NCBI GenBank assembly: GCA_002423245.1
Contig: DIVD01000007.1
Span: 23,649 to 75,313 of the forward strand
Direction: 5' to 3'
Origin: Rhodobacteraceae bacterium UBA6141
GTDB taxonomy: Bacteria; Pseudomonadota; Alphaproteobacteria; Rhodobacterales; Rhodobacteraceae
Length of the DNA: 51,665 nt
The notes under the pieces were generated by a model that was not told where the DNA came from, did no database searches, and was given only the letters and a program-made list of their open reading frames with translations. How positions within the stretch are numbered: position 1 is the stretch's first letter; every line of letters begins with the position of its first letter. The translations under genes and the position numbers were made by a program. Below are positions 1-8,002 of this stretch, piece by piece.

Positions 1-122
1 TCGTCGCCGCCAAAGGTCATGGTCCCAAGGCAGAGTTCCGAGACGAACAGGCCGGAATCGCCCATCGTCCGGAAGCGCAGGCCGTTGTCGGCGGAAAATC
101 GGGGCAGGGTTTGGTCGGTCAT
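1..122 (-). CDS. Aldo/keto reductase, N-terminal fragment cut by window edge
   Basis: Reading leftward from an ATG at 122 gives 40 codons that run off the start of the window. The peptide contains RTMGDSGLFVSELCLGTMTF, the first strand and loop typical of aldo/keto reductases (NADPH-dependent carbonyl reductases with a TIM-barrel fold). A GAGGT ribosome site sits just upstream of the start. The catalytic Tyr, Lys and His lie outside the window, so substrate and integrity cannot be judged. It points the same way as ohrR-ohr but is separated from ohrR by about 70 bases. Confidence 0.72.
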   Translation of the reverse strand, partial: MTDQTLPRFSADNGLRFRTMGDSGLFVSELCLGTMTFGGD

Positions 123-193
123 GAGATACCTCGTCTTGCAGGGTTGATGGTTTCGCGCCGCGCGTTGACAGTCGCGGCGCGGTCACTGTTCGG

Positions 194-661
194 TCACTGC
201 CCGAGGGCGGCGTGCAGCCGCCCGACCAGCGATGTGGCCAGGTCGTGCAGTTCCGCGCCCTGCGCGTCCTCCAGACCGATCCGGGCTGCGAGCGTTTCGG
301 GAATCCGCCGGGCCTGCGCGTGCAATGCAGTCGATTTCGGGGTCAATGCAACGATCACGCGGCGCTCGTCCTCCCGGTCCCGGCTGCGGGTCACCAGGCC
401 GCCCCGCTCCATGCGCTGCAGCAGCGGCGTGATGGTGCCGGCATCAAGATGGAGGCAGTCGCGCAATTCGCCGACCGTGGCGCTGCCGCGCTCCCACAGC
501 ACGAGCAGCACCAGATATTGCGAATAGGTCAGCCCAAGCGGAGACAGCAGAGGCCGATACAGCCTCTGAATCAGGTTCGTGGCCGCGTAGAGCGGAAAGC
601 AGATCTGGCGGTCGAGGCGAAGCCGGTCTTCGGCATCGCTCGCGTGCCGGGTGACGTTCAT
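194..661 (-). CDS. ohrR: MarR-family organic peroxide sensor/repressor OhrR
   Basis: 155 aa, usual length for OhrR. This MarR-type winged-helix repressor senses organic hydroperoxides and fatty acid peroxides by oxidation of an N-terminal cysteine and then releases the ohr promoter. Cys21 lies in LDRQICFPLYA, the signature around the reactive cysteine. The helix-turn-helix spans about 50-90 and the wing includes DREDERRVIV near 96-105. The only other cysteine (Cys70) is in the DNA-binding half, not near the C-terminus, so it looks like a 1-Cys sensor. Its ATG overlaps the ohr stop codon (ATGA), so it is translated with ohr from the same promoter. This order makes it autoregulated by inference. 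Confidence 0.88.
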   Translation of the reverse strand: MNVTRHASDAEDRLRLDRQICFPLYAATNLIQRLYRPLLSPLGLTYSQYLVLLVLWERGSATVGELRDCLHLDAGTITPLLQRMERGGLVTRSRDREDERRVIVALTPKSTALHAQARRIPETLAARIGLEDAQGAELHDLATSLVGRLHAALGQ

Positions 662-1083
662 CGCGTCTTCACGCTCAGCGCGACATCGACATTGCCGCGG
701 GTCGCGTTCGAATAGGGGCAGACCTGATGCGCCTCGGCCACGATCGCCTCGGCGGTCGCCTGATCGACGCCGGCAAGCGTGACATCCAGCGCGACGGCAA
801 GCGCGAAACCGCCGCTGCCGTTCGGCACCAGGCCGACGGTGGCCGCCACCTCGACATCCTCATCCTCGATCTTGTATTCCCTGTTCCGGGTGACATGGAT
901 CACCGCATTGCCGAAGCAGGCGGCATACCCGGCCGCGAAAAGCTGCTCGGGATTGGTCGCGCCACCCTTGCCGCCAAGGCTGCCGGGCATCGCGAGCCTG
1001 AGGTCAAGAAGCCCGTCGCCGCTCTTGACCGTGCCATTGCGACCGCCGATTGCCGCAACCGTGGTTGAATACAAAGTGCTCAT
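658..1083 (-). CDS. ohr: Organic hydroperoxide resistance protein Ohr (OsmC superfamily)
   Basis: 141 aa, standard for Ohr, a thiol peroxidase that reduces organic hydroperoxides and uses lipoylated proteins as reductant. Both active-site cysteines are present: Cys56 in AAGYAACFGNA and Cys122 in VCPYSNATRG. The family arginine is probably Arg15. The start was set at 1083 because GAGGG lies just before that ATG and the homologous sequence begins with MSTLYST; an in-frame ATG at 1128 would lie upstream of the likely transcription start. It is the first gene of a two-gene operon with ohrR. An ohr-specific paralogue is preferred over OsmC because of the conserved motif spacing and the ohrR neighbour. 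Confidence 0.92.
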   Translation of the reverse strand: MSTLYSTTVAAIGGRNGTVKSGDGLLDLRLAMPGSLGGKGGATNPEQLFAAGYAACFGNAVIHVTRNREYKIEDEDVEVAATVGLVPNGSGGFALAVALDVTLAGVDQATAEAIVAEAHQVCPYSNATRGNVDVALSVKTR

Positions 1084-1111
1084 CTTGCCCTCACGCGCTG
1101 ACCTCATCACA

Positions 1112-1141
1112 GTTATATGGCTAGCCACGTAATTTATTCAA
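1112..1141 (-). promoter_or_regulatory. Putative ohr-ohrR promoter with palindromic operator
   Basis: Read leftward, TTGAAT (1136-1141) and TATAAC (1112-1117) are separated by 18 bases and match the sigma-70 -35 and -10 boxes at 4/6 and 5/6. The spacer next to the -10 box is a perfect 10-bp palindrome, TGGCTAGCCA, at 1118-1127. A repressor bound there would block RNA polymerase, so it is a reasonable OhrR operator, although it does not look like the AT-rich OhrR boxes known from Xanthomonas. The predicted transcription start is near 1105, giving a leader of about 20 bases. Confidence 0.5.
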
Positions 1142-1155
1142 GGCGAACCAGAGCC

Positions 1156-1299
1156 GCCCCGACCTTCTTGGATGCCGAGGAAGACATCGTCCGGCTCACT
1201 CTGGACGGCCCTGCCACCAAGACCCGGCTCGTTCGCAAGACGACAAACGCTTCGGTGCCCTTCGCGGCCTTGGGGTCGAAGGACGTGCTGCGCATCTAG
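1156..1299 (+). pseudogene. IS256-family transposase remnant
   Basis: An open stretch ending at TAG 1297-1299 contains EEDIVRLTLDGPATKTRLVR followed by a KTTNAS stretch. This resembles the internal catalytic-core region of Mutator/IS256-type transposases (pattern xIVRLxLDGTVVxxRLDRKATxxS). About 45 residues match, with no start, no flanking DDE segments and no terminal inverted repeats visible. It is a scrap of a former insertion. The rest of the gap from about 1300 to 1522 holds nothing I can recognise. Confidence 0.45.
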
Positions 1300-1522
1300 C
1301 GGCCCCGGCGGTCGGCAAAGGGGCGGCGCGCCGACCTGCGCCATGTTGACGACCGGCATCAACGCGATGGCCAGCGCGGTGATCGCGGGCAGCTCTTCTC
1401 AGCGTGTTTTCCTCAAGGTACGGGCAGCCGGCCAGCGGGGAGTCCGGGTGCCTGTCCGCCCCCTCCGCGGGGTCCGCGATAGCACCCGATCCTCCCGCCC
1501 CGGCCGCTTCGCGCCCGTCTGC

Positions 1523-2935
1523 TCAAACCAGCCGGACGCGGGCGACATCGCGCGCCCGGGCGAATGCCCGGCGGAGGTCGGGATAACCGGGGTCGGGCTC
1601 GACATGCAGTCCGCCCTGCGGCAGCGGCAAGGCCAGCCCCTGCGCCCGGGCCGCCATCGCTGCGAGCCCCAGCGCCGTGCGCTCCGCCTGATCCGAGACC
1701 AGAATGGCGCGGCGGCAGACATCGGCAAGAATGCGTGCAAAGCCGGGATTGCGCGACATCCCGCCGTCGATCGCGAGCGGCAGACGGATCGTGGTGCAGC
1801 GCTCCATCGCCTCCAGCACCTCGGCCGTGCGATAGGCGATGCCCTCGAGTATCGCCTGCATCATGTCCCGGCGTCCGGTTTCCAATGTCAGTCCCAGCCA
1901 GGCGCCGGTCGCGCCGCGGTCCCAGTGCGGGCAGGCCAGCCCCGCCAGCGCCGGCACGAAGGCAAGCCCGCGCGCCAGCATTGACGCCTCGCCCAGCCCC
2001 GAAATCTCGTCGAACTCCGAAAACAGCCCCAGATCCCGCGCCCAATTGAGCGCCGCCGAGGCGGCATGGACCCCGCCTTCAAGCGCATATACAGGCGCCT
2101 CTCCGGCAAGCTGCCATCCAACGGTCGGCAACGGCCCCTGCCCGGGCTCGGGCGGCGCGGCGCCCGCGATGGCCAGCACGAAGGCGACGGTGCCGAAGGT
2201 GATCTTGGCCTCGCCCGGTTTGCGACAGCCATGCCCATAGAGCGCCGCCTGCTGATCTACTATGCTGGCCGCCAGCGGCAGCCCCCGCGCCACGCCAAGC
2301 GCCCCGGTGCAGGGCAGGATCCGCGGCAGCGCGCTGATCGGCACACCGAAGATCCGGCACAGCTCCGGATCCCACTCGCACGTCGCAAGGTTCATGAGCG
2401 AGCTGCGCGAGGCGGTCGCCGGATCGGTCTCGAAGCGTCCCGTCAGCCGGTCGCGGAAGAAGGCATCGGTGGTGCCCAGCCGCAGCCGCCCGCTGGCCCC
2501 CAGCGCCCGCGCCGCTGGGACATGGCACAGGATCCAGCCGAGTTTCGAGGCTGAAAAGTAGGGATCGAGCGGCAGCCCGGAGCGCGCCGCAACCTCCGGC
2601 GCCAGCCCCTCGTGCGCCAGATTCCCGGTCACATCGGCGGTGCGCGCGTCCTGCCAGACGATCACCGGGCAGACGGGCTCGCCGGTCCCCGCATCCCAGG
2701 CAAGGCAGCTCTCGCCCTGATTGGCGAGCGCCCACGCGGTGGCGCCGCGGGCGATGCCGGCCTCGAGCGCCGCCGCGACATGCGCCAGAAGCTCTTCGGG
2801 ATCGTGTTCGACCCAGCCCCGCCGGGGATGGCTCTGCCGATGGGTGAGGCTCGCAACCACCTCGGCCCGGCCGTCGGCATCGACGAGGATGCCGCGGGTG
2901 CTGGTGGTGCCCTGGTCTATGGCGAGGCAGCGCAT
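1523..2935 (-). CDS. FGGY-family carbohydrate kinase, glycerol-kinase-like
   Basis: 470 aa, in the FGGY range though somewhat shorter than classic GlpK. It begins with MRCLAIDQGTTSTRGILVD, the phosphate-1 loop, and carries an adenosine-binding DGGMSRN motif at about 390-396, with WQD at the sugar-binding site. The family phosphorylates polyols and sugars with ATP; glycerol is the most likely substrate because the two upstream genes resemble GlpA and a GlpB-like flavoprotein. The start ATG overlaps the stop of the preceding oxidoreductase (TGATG), so it is the last gene of a three-gene operon. A longer open frame upstream of 2935 runs antisense-like through the neighbour and is not real. The exact polyol is not proven; erythritol or another short polyol is possible. 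Confidence 0.82.
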   Translation of the reverse strand: MRCLAIDQGTTSTRGILVDADGRAEVVASLTHRQSHPRRGWVEHDPEELLAHVAAALEAGIARGATAWALANQGESCLAWDAGTGEPVCPVIVWQDARTADVTGNLAHEGLAPEVAARSGLPLDPYFSASKLGWILCHVPAARALGASGRLRLGTTDAFFRDRLTGRFETDPATASRSSLMNLATCEWDPELCRIFGVPISALPRILPCTGALGVARGLPLAASIVDQQAALYGHGCRKPGEAKITFGTVAFVLAIAGAAPPEPGQGPLPTVGWQLAGEAPVYALEGGVHAASAALNWARDLGLFSEFDEISGLGEASMLARGLAFVPALAGLACPHWDRGATGAWLGLTLETGRRDMMQAILEGIAYRTAEVLEAMERCTTIRLPLAIDGGMSRNPGFARILADVCRRAILVSDQAERTALGLAAMAARAQGLALPLPQGGLHVEPDPGYPDLRRAFARARDVARVRLV

Positions 2936-4143
2936 CAGCGAGGCTGCAGCCGGATCGCGGTTTCCCCGAAGCCGGGCAGGTCGAACGTCATCCGCCGCTC
3001 GGGCCGGGCCACCAGCCGATGCCGCCGCCCGCCCAGCAGCAGGTCGCCGTCGAATACCTTCGCCGCCCGCACCTGCAGGCGTGGCAAGGCTGCCGGCGGC
3101 CCGCCCGGCGGCGCGATCCGCTGCGGCAGCACCCAGGCCAGCCCCGCGCCCTCGACCGTCACCGCTTGCGCCGCCTCCCGCGGCGGCAGCCGCCCGGCCA
3201 GATGCGCAACGATGGCGCGGCCCACCGCCCGCCCCTCGGCCCAGCACCAGCCCGCGGTCTCGACCGCCCGCAACAGGTTCCCGGCGGCGAAATAGGCCGG
3301 GTCCGAGCAGCGCCCGTACTGGTCCACCTGCGGCCCCCGGGTGCCCGGATCGACCGCCAGATGGCTCGCCCGCAGCAGCGCGTTCTCGGGCCGGAAGCCG
3401 CCGGTGAAGACCACCCCGTCCACCGAGACCTCGCGGCACGTTCCGCCTGCGGCCAGCGTCACCGCCTCGACCCGCTCCGTGCCGTGGATCGCCACCAGTG
3501 CGGTGCCCAGCCAGACCGGGACGCCGAGGGCCAGCGGCACGGCCCGGAATGGCGCCCGTGCGGTGATCCGTGCCGCCGGCTCGACCATGGCGACCGGGCG
3601 CATCCCCGCCTGCCGGCAGGTCAGCAGCGCCGAGAACGCCACCGGTTCGGTGCCGACGATCAGTGGCCGGTCGAAGGGCTTCAAGCCGTCCAGATGCACC
3701 AGCCCCTGCAGCGCGCCGGTATTCAGCACCCCCCCGGGCCTGGTTCCGCCGACCAGCCGCGGCGCGCGCGGCGTCTCACGCACGCCGGTCGCCAGCAGCA
3801 CGGCGCGGGCCGTGACCTCGGCCACTCCCTCGGGCGTCGTCAGCGACACCCGGCCCCCCGGATGCAGCGCCGTGACCGTGGCCTGCCGGTGCAGATATGC
3901 GCCCGCCGCCACGGTCGCGGCGGTCAGGCGGCGGGCGAAGGCAGGCCCGGACATCAACCGGCCGAACTCGCGCAGGCCATAGGGGGAATGGGCGCAATGT
4001 CGCGGAATGCCCCCGGTTTCGGACTCGCGCTCGAGCAGATGCACAGCACCGACGCCAAGCCGCTTCAACCGTGCGGCCGCCGCCAGCCCCGCAGGCCCGC
4101 CGCCGACGATCAGCACATCGCAGCTTTCAGGCAGGTCAGCCAT
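2935..4143 (-). CDS. FAD/NAD(P)-binding oxidoreductase (GlpB/HcnB-like)
   Basis: About 402 aa. The N-terminus has a dinucleotide-binding loop (VLIVGGGPAGLAAAARL) followed by ERESETGGIPRHC, typical of the small flavoproteins found beside GlpA-like dehydrogenases, sarcosine oxidase alpha and HcnB. The central ATGVRE motif and a second nucleotide-binding region (PLIVGTEPVAFSALL) follow, and the C-terminus contains a YFAAGNLL FAD-contact segment. It probably passes electrons between the upstream Fe-S flavoprotein and NAD or quinone. ATG 4143 was chosen; an in-frame GTG at 4152 is an alternative. It overlaps the upstream gene by 8 bases and the kinase by one. Substrate is unknown; function is inferred from context. 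Confidence 0.8.
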   Translation of the reverse strand: MADLPESCDVLIVGGGPAGLAAAARLKRLGVGAVHLLERESETGGIPRHCAHSPYGLREFGRLMSGPAFARRLTAATVAAGAYLHRQATVTALHPGGRVSLTTPEGVAEVTARAVLLATGVRETPRAPRLVGGTRPGGVLNTGALQGLVHLDGLKPFDRPLIVGTEPVAFSALLTCRQAGMRPVAMVEPAARITARAPFRAVPLALGVPVWLGTALVAIHGTERVEAVTLAAGGTCREVSVDGVVFTGGFRPENALLRASHLAVDPGTRGPQVDQYGRCSDPAYFAAGNLLRAVETAGWCWAEGRAVGRAIVAHLAGRLPPREAAQAVTVEGAGLAWVLPQRIAPPGGPPAALPRLQVRAAKVFDGDLLLGGRRHRLVARPERRMTFDLPGFGETAIRLQPR

Positions 4144-5536
4144 CGCCCTCACCCACCATCGGATGCGCCAGCCGCCCTTTCGTACACTCCGCCAGCCCGG
4201 CCGAGCAATAGAAGCCCTGACACCGCCCCATCGTCACCCGCGTCCGCCGTTTCAGCCCGGCAAGCGTCTGCGGCGCCAGCGGGCCTTGCAGCGCGGCCGC
4301 GACCTCGCGCCGGGTGACCAGTTCGCAATGGCACAGGATTCCGCCGTTGCCCGGCCGCTGCCAGTCGCGCTCTGCTCCGTCCGAAAGGTTCTCGATCCGC
4401 GGCCATGCCGGATCGACCAGCGGCGCCGGTGCCAATCCCAGCCCCTCGGCCAGCCGCGCCACATGCACGGCAATGCCCAGCGCGGCGGACATGCCTGTCG
4501 AGCGGATGCCGCCGACGGTGATCATCCGCCGCCCCTCATGGGCGCGGATGCGGTATTCCTTGCGCTCGGTTGCGGGACGCAGCCCGGCATAGAGCGCCGT
4601 GATCTCCTCGCCCGCCAGCGCGGGCAGGATCTCGGCACCTTTCGCGCGCAGCATCGCGAGCGTTGCGGGCACCAGGGCCGCGGTCTCGCGGTCCTTCTGC
4701 TCTTCGGCGGTGGGCCCCACCAGCAGGTTGCCCCACACGGTACGGCAGACGACGATGCCCTTGGTCTTCTCCCCCGGTACCGGCAGCAGGATGTGGCACG
4801 CGAGCCGCGCGGCGGTCTTGTCGAAGACCACGAACTGGCCCTTGCGCGGCCGGATCCGAAAGTCGCATGTCCCCAGCAGCATCTCGTCCACCCGGTCGCC
4901 ATGAAGACCCGCAGCATTGACGACCAGCCCGGCGCGGAGCGGCCCGCGGCTCGTCTCCAGCCGCCATTCTGCGCCATCGAAGCCGCCGCCCGTCACCGTG
5001 CAATCGCGCAGCAGCGTGGCGCCGTTCCCGAGAGCCTGCAGCAGATAGGCATGCGGCGCCGACCAGGGGTCGATCAGGCTTTCCCGCGGCACCCGGAAGC
5101 CGGCGCGGACATGGGGCGCGAGGGCGGGCTCCAGATCGAGCAGTTCTTTGCGACCGAACATCTCGACATCCGCGACACCATTCTGGCGCGACTGCGCGAT
5201 CAGTTCCGGCAGCCTTGCCTCCTCGGCCTCGGTCCAGGCCAGCACCAGCGCTCCCGCGCGGTCGAGCGGCAGGTTCAGCCGCTCCCTGATCTCCAGATAC
5301 TCCCGGTGGCCCTCGCGGATGCATGCGGCCTCCAGCGAGCCCACCGGCGCATCGAAACCGGTGTGCAGGATCGCGCTATTGGCTTTCGAGGCGCCATCGA
5401 GAATGTCGGGCGCCTTTTCCAGCACCGCGACGCGGGCGCCAAGCAGCGTCAGCCGGCGAGCGATGGCGCAGCCGACGATGCCGGCGCCGACCACCGCAGC
5501 ATCGAAACGGGCGCTGCCGTGCGGCATGTCGGGCAT
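4136..5536 (-). CDS. GlpA-like FAD-dependent dehydrogenase with C-terminal [2Fe-2S] domain
   Basis: 466 aa. A GxGxxG flavin site (AAVVGAGIVGCAIARRL) near residues 13-29 opens a DAO-type oxidase domain like glycerol-3-phosphate dehydrogenase GlpA and L-2-hydroxyglutarate oxidase. GGIRSTGMSAALGIA is the C-terminal FAD-contact region. The tail is a BFD-like [2Fe-2S] domain with Cys402-x-Cys404 and Cys439-x4-Cys444. With the kinase downstream, oxidation of a phosphorylated polyol such as sn-glycerol-3-phosphate to the keto form is the best guess; 2-hydroxy acid oxidation is the alternative. It is the first gene of the operon. ATG 5536 has AGAGGA ten bases upstream; ATG 5527 is also possible. Confidence 0.82.
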   Translation of the reverse strand: MPDMPHGSARFDAAVVGAGIVGCAIARRLTLLGARVAVLEKAPDILDGASKANSAILHTGFDAPVGSLEAACIREGHREYLEIRERLNLPLDRAGALVLAWTEAEEARLPELIAQSRQNGVADVEMFGRKELLDLEPALAPHVRAGFRVPRESLIDPWSAPHAYLLQALGNGATLLRDCTVTGGGFDGAEWRLETSRGPLRAGLVVNAAGLHGDRVDEMLLGTCDFRIRPRKGQFVVFDKTAARLACHILLPVPGEKTKGIVVCRTVWGNLLVGPTAEEQKDRETAALVPATLAMLRAKGAEILPALAGEEITALYAGLRPATERKEYRIRAHEGRRMITVGGIRSTGMSAALGIAVHVARLAEGLGLAPAPLVDPAWPRIENLSDGAERDWQRPGNGGILCHCELVTRREVAAALQGPLAPQTLAGLKRRTRVTMGRCQGFYCSAGLAECTKGRLAHPMVGEGDG

Positions 5537-5593
5537 CGGGTCGCGGTCCTCTGGTCATGTCCTCACGGAAATACGGGCATTCATTGCCGAAGG

Positions 5594-5606
5594 GTCAATG
5601 ATTGAC
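5594..5606. promoter_or_regulatory. Perfect 13-bp palindrome between divergent operons
   Basis: GTCAATGATTGAC is a perfect inverted repeat around one central base. It lies 58 bases upstream of the leftward flavoprotein operon. It is nested inside a second inverted repeat, CGGGCAT at 5574-5580 and ATGCCCG at 5611-5617. This is the expected position for an operator controlling the leftward polyol operon, or both operons. The cognate regulator is not in the intergenic gap, where only a broken DeoR remnant remains. Confidence 0.45.
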
Positions 5607-5816
5607 GCCGATGCCCGGTCAGCCAGTCATGATCCGGGCGTTTTTTCCCACGGCCCTCGCGACGGTGCCCGTATCCTGAGCAGGTCGCGGCTGCCGGGCC
5701 GCTTCTGCGCATCAGCGGCCGCTGGCGCGACCCGACCGGGATCCGGGGGTTCCCGGCCCGAACCGGCCGCCGATGAAGCCGGAAGCCGGCAGACCGGGAC
5801 TTTGCCGCGCTGGTAG

Positions 5817-6037
5817 ACCGTCGGAGCGATAGATTCGAAGGGGACCGAGGCCGAGATTGCGCCCGCCAACATCGCGCGGGTACAGACTGTCATCGTTCCG
5901 GCAACCGCCTCGAAATTCGGCAGGCGCGCCGCTTTTCGCGTCTGCGGCTCGACGCGACCGACGTTCTCATGACGGAAACGCCGCCGGAGGCTTCCATGGC
6001 CGAAGCGCTCGGCGAGGCTGTCGTGACGATCCGATGA
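5817..6037 (+). pseudogene. DeoR-family regulator, frameshifted C-terminal remnant
   Basis: One forward frame reads TVGAIDSKG, then IVPATASKFGRRAAFRVCG (to about 5948). The next frame over continues LDATDVLMTETPPEASMAEA to a stop at 6035-6037. Joined, these match the end of a DeoR sugar-phosphate-sensing domain: GAID strand, xxSKFGRRA, then DVLxTExxPPxxxAEAL. A frameshift near 5943-5950 separates them, and an upstream in-frame stop plus no HTH region show the gene is dead. It sits between the two divergent operons, where a regulator would be expected. The remaining bases from 5607 to 5816 hold nothing else recognisable. Confidence 0.5.
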
Positions 6038-6070
6038 CGGCGGGCAGGAGAAGGCGGGCAGGAGAAACCG

Positions 6071-6580
6071 ATGCCAGAGATGATCCGTGCCTATGTGCGC
6101 ACCATCGACCGGATCTCCGACTATGTCGGCCTCGCCGCGATGCACCTGATCTTCGTCATGATCGGCGTGCTGCTGCTTGACGCCATCACTCGCAACGTCA
6201 TCGACATCCCGCTGCACTGGTGCGTCGAGTTCACCCAGTTCACCCTCGCCGCCTATTATTTCATGGGCGGCGCGATGTCGCTGAAGAACGAGGACCATGT
6301 CCGCATGGACCTGCTCTACGAGCGGCTGTCGGACCGCGGCAGGGGCTGGCTCGACGCGGTCACGATCTTCTGCCTGCTGTTCTATCTCGGGGTGCTGTTC
6401 TGGGGCTCGATCTCCAGCCTCGGCTACGCCATCGCCACCGGCGAACGGCGATTCTCGATGTGGAACCCCTCGATGATCCCGATCAAGTCGCTGATGGTCG
6501 CCTGCATCGCTCTGATGATCCTGCAGACCATATCCGTCTTCATCAAGACGGTGGCCAGGCTCCGCGGAGAAGCGATCTGA
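6071..6580 (+). CDS. TRAP transporter small membrane subunit (DctQ type)
   Basis: 169 aa with four predicted hydrophobic helices (about 20-45, 55-75, 95-120 and 138-160), the usual DctQ topology. Motifs such as RNVIDIPLHWCVEFTQFTLA and HVRMDLLYERL fit the family. DctQ pairs with the large permease DctM to import organic acids or other carboxylate-bearing solutes captured by a periplasmic DctP, driven by the sodium or proton gradient. The ATG at 6071 was chosen for homology; the upstream GCAGGAGAAACC provides a ribosome site. Its stop overlaps the dctM start by one base (TGATG). Substrate cannot be read from this subunit. Confidence 0.88.
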   Translation: MPEMIRAYVRTIDRISDYVGLAAMHLIFVMIGVLLLDAITRNVIDIPLHWCVEFTQFTLAAYYFMGGAMSLKNEDHVRMDLLYERLSDRGRGWLDAVTIFCLLFYLGVLFWGSISSLGYAIATGERRFSMWNPSMIPIKSLMVACIALMILQTISVFIKTVARLRGEAI

Positions 6581-7914
6581 TGTCCCATGAGATGATCGCC
6601 CTGCTGATGTTCGCCGCGATGATGGTGCTGCTGCTGACCGGCCAGCGCGTCTTCGCCGCGATCGGCTTCGTCGCCTCGGCCATGGTGCTGATGCTCTATG
6701 GCACCGGCGGGGTCGAGATCCCGTTCTCCTCCGCCTTCAAGCTGTTCAACTGGTTCCCGATGCTGACCCTGCCCCTGTTCATCTACATGGGCTATATCCT
6801 CAGCGAGGCCGGTATCGCCGAGGATCTCTACAAGATGCTGCACGTCTGGTTCGGCCGCGTCCGCGGCGGGCTCGCGGTCGGCACCATCGTGCTGATGGTC
6901 ATCATATCGGCAATGAACGGGCTTTCCGTCGCCGGCATGGCGATCGGCGCCACCATCGCGCTCCCCGAAATGCTGAAGCGCGGCTACGACAAGGTGCTGA
7001 TCTCGGGCGTGGTGCAGGGCGGCTCCTCGCTCGGCATCCTGGTGCCGCCCTCGGTGGTGCTGGTGCTCTATGGCATGATCGCGCGCCAGCCGGTCAGCCA
7101 GCTCTGGCTCGCGGGCGTCCTGCCCGGACTGCTGATGGCCGCGATGTTCATCGCCTATATCCTGATCCGCGCCCGGTTGAACCCCTCGCTCGCCCCCGGC
7201 GTTTCGGAGGACGAGCTGAACATGCCCTTCGCCGAGAAGCTGAGGCTGCTGCGCGCCGGCATCATTCCGTTCCTGATCTTCTTCGCCATGACCGGGCTGT
7301 TCGTCATGGGCTATATCAGCCTGGTGGAAAGCTCGGCGGTCGGCGCCACCGCCGCCACGCTCGCCGCGCTGTTCAAGCGCCGGCTCACCTTCCGGGTGCT
7401 GCACGAGACGGCGCGCAAGACGCTTGCGATCTCCGGCATGTTCCTGTGGCTGATCCTCGCCGCGCTTGCCTTCGGCGCGGTCTTCGACGGGCTCGGTGCC
7501 GTCCGCGCCGTCGAGAACCTGTTCATCAACAACTGGGAGCTGACGCCCTGGCAGACCATCCTCATGATGCAGGTCAGCTTCATCGTCATGGGCATGTTCC
7601 TTGACGACACCGCGATGCTGGTGATCGTCGCGCCGCTTTACATCCCGCTGGTGCGGATGCTCGATCTGGGCATCGACAACCAGCTGATCTGGTTCGGCGT
7701 GCTGTACACCATGACCTGCCAGATCGCCTACGTCACCCCGCCCTTCGGCTACAACCTGTTCCTGATGCGCTCCATGGCCCCGAGGGAGATCCGGCTGACC
7801 GACATCTATCGCTCGATCTGGCCCTTCGTGATCATGATGGTCCTGACCATGCTGCTCGTCATGCTGTTCCCCGGCATCGCGCTCTGGCTGCCGCAGGCGA
7901 CGAACGCGCGATGA
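6580..7914 (+). CDS. TRAP transporter large permease (DctM type)
   Basis: 444 aa, typical for DctM, with about eleven to twelve hydrophobic helices over the whole length. It shows the family landmarks: MGLPLF-like PMLTLPLFIYMGYILSEAG near 65, GGSSLGILVPPSVVLVLYG near 147, and GMFLDDTAMLVIVAPLYIPL near 335. It forms the ion-coupled translocation channel with DctQ. Its start is fused to the dctQ stop and it is followed 88 bases later by the binding-protein gene, so all three subunits are encoded. The order Q-M-P differs from the frequent P-Q-M. Confidence 0.9.
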   Translation: MSHEMIALLMFAAMMVLLLTGQRVFAAIGFVASAMVLMLYGTGGVEIPFSSAFKLFNWFPMLTLPLFIYMGYILSEAGIAEDLYKMLHVWFGRVRGGLAVGTIVLMVIISAMNGLSVAGMAIGATIALPEMLKRGYDKVLISGVVQGGSSLGILVPPSVVLVLYGMIARQPVSQLWLAGVLPGLLMAAMFIAYILIRARLNPSLAPGVSEDELNMPFAEKLRLLRAGIIPFLIFFAMTGLFVMGYISLVESSAVGATAATLAALFKRRLTFRVLHETARKTLAISGMFLWLILAALAFGAVFDGLGAVRAVENLFINNWELTPWQTILMMQVSFIVMGMFLDDTAMLVIVAPLYIPLVRMLDLGIDNQLIWFGVLYTMTCQIAYVTPPFGYNLFLMRSMAPREIRLTDIYRSIWPFVIMMVLTMLLVMLFPGIALWLPQATNAR

Positions 7915-8002
7915 CTGCTTCGCCTCTCTTCCCCCTCCCCTCCCCGAACCCGAAACCGCGCGCGCGAAGGCCGGATCATCCCAACTGAAGGAGACCTGAA
8001 AG

